Of a DNA stretch of 7,255 bases, positions 6,720 through 7,255 are shown one piece after another. Both the position numbers and the translations under genes were made by a program. This DNA comes from Desulfoprunum sp. (GTDB taxonomy: Bacteria > Desulfobacterota > Desulfobulbia > Desulfobulbales > Desulfocapsaceae). The DNA is taken from assembly GCA_030696435.1 (NCBI GenBank), contig JAUYSF010000083.1:1-7255 (forward strand), read 5' to 3'. The notes below the pieces were generated by a model. It ran no database searches. It was not told where the DNA came from and saw nothing but the letters and a program-made list of their open reading frames with translations. Within the stretch, counting starts at the first letter, position 1, and the number at the start of each line of letters is the position of its first letter.

Positions 6720-7255
6720 TCAGGCCTGCAAGGCAGCCAGGATATGATTGAGGCTGTCCATGGTATAGGGTTTGGGCAGTGTGTTGACGCAGCCGAATTT
6801 CCGGCAATCCTCCATAATCGGATCAAGGATTGAGGCGCTGGCAGCAACTATCTTCACCTCGGGATCAGCGGCATGCAGAGAACGGCAGACTGCCATATCG
6901 TCGCCATCAGCAATGCCCGACATATCCAGGATGATAATGGCAATTCGTTCTCCCTCTCTGCTCCGACCCTCATGGACGAGAGCCTCAGCCGACCCAGCGT
7001 CCGCTGCGACGGTAACCGAATAACCAAGATATTCGAGCATAATTCTGCCGATCTCGCGGAGCTGCTCATCTTCCTCAACCAGCAGCACACGACAGTTTTT
7101 TGCCCTCGTGCTCTCCCGGTTCCTGCCGGTTATCCCTTCGGCAGCGAAAACCGGCAGAAAAAGAGAAACCGTACTACCATGGCCCGGCTCTGATGTGACA
7201 ACGACGTAGCCGCCATGATTTCTCAGCGTGGCGTAGACAATCGTCAGCCCCAGAC
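6720..7255 (-). CDS. Hybrid sensor histidine kinase with C-terminal receiver domain (C-terminal part only)
   Basis: The frame enters from the window edge with no stop, so this is the last 177 residues of a longer protein. Residues 1-34 (LGLTIVYATLRNHGG, then SEPGHGSTVSLFLP) are the G2 box and closing strand of a histidine kinase ATPase domain. A linker of about 20 residues follows, then a response-regulator receiver domain from about 55 to the end. The predicted phospho-acceptor is Asp110 (IIILDMSG), with Ser139 (AASAS) and Lys161 (LPKPY) completing the active site. Such proteins autophosphorylate on His and pass the phosphate to their own or another receiver. The acidic pocket reads VEED, with Glu where Asp is usual, and the loop after Asp110 lacks the common Met-Pro. 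A GTG at 7086-7088 could be mistaken for the start of a stand-alone receiver, but the in-frame kinase motifs upstream argue against that. Sensor input and His box lie outside the window. Confidence 0.92.
   Translation of the reverse strand, partial: LGLTIVYATLRNHGGYVVVTSEPGHGSTVSLFLPVFAAEGITGRNRESTRAKNCRVLLVEEDEQLREIGRIMLEYLGYSVTVAADAGSAEALVHEGRSREGERIAIIILDMSGIADGDDMAVCRSLHAADPEVKIVAASASILDPIMEDCRKFGCVNTLPKPYTMDSLNHILAALQA

Noticed and set aside
6720..7088. A stand-alone 122-residue response regulator starting with GTG at 7088.
   Set aside because: The frame continues upstream without a stop to the window edge and encodes a kinase ATPase G2 box and closing strand, so this is the C-terminal domain of a hybrid kinase.

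Overview
The window looks like a bacterial chromosome segment of moderately high G+C content. It carries two large housekeeping helicase genes and the edges of two more genes. Full-length PriA and a full-length HrpA with its C-terminal extension, next to a hybrid sensor kinase, suggest a Gram-negative proteobacterium-like lineage. My best guess is a sulfate-reducer-type deltaproteobacterium (Desulfobacterota, perhaps Desulfobulbales). That is an impression from protein style, not something I could test.

Layout. Positions 1-40 (minus) hold the first 13 codons of a gene that leaves the window, with a very strong ribosome binding site. Positions 41-257 are non-coding and contain a 141-bp, almost perfectly symmetrical palindromic element (91-231) flanked by TA on both sides, plus a small terminator-like hairpin (71-89). 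Positions 258-2792 (minus) are priA, the replication-restart helicase. Positions 2793-2931 are the divergent intergenic region. Positions 2932-6681 (plus, possibly starting at a GTG at 2863) are hrpA, a DEAH-box RNA helicase. After a 38-bp convergent gap, 6720-7255 (minus) holds the 3' end of a hybrid histidine kinase: the end of its ATPase domain, a linker and a C-terminal receiver domain. The rest of that gene lies beyond the window.

priA and hrpA are transcribed away from each other and serve different rescue tasks: PriA reloads the replisome at collapsed forks, and HrpA acts on RNA and stalled ribosomes. Nothing in the sequence shows that they act together. The hybrid kinase converges on hrpA and has no visible partner here.

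The part of most interest beyond the ordinary genes is the 91-231 element. It has 17-bp terminal inverted repeats, TA flanks and internal mirrored copies of a 12-bp palindrome, and it has no coding capacity. This fits a small non-autonomous transposable element (MITE) of the IS630/Tc1-mariner kind sitting just downstream of priA. I see no CRISPR array, no RNA gene, and no sign of an undescribed defence or mobile gene system in the coding part of this window.
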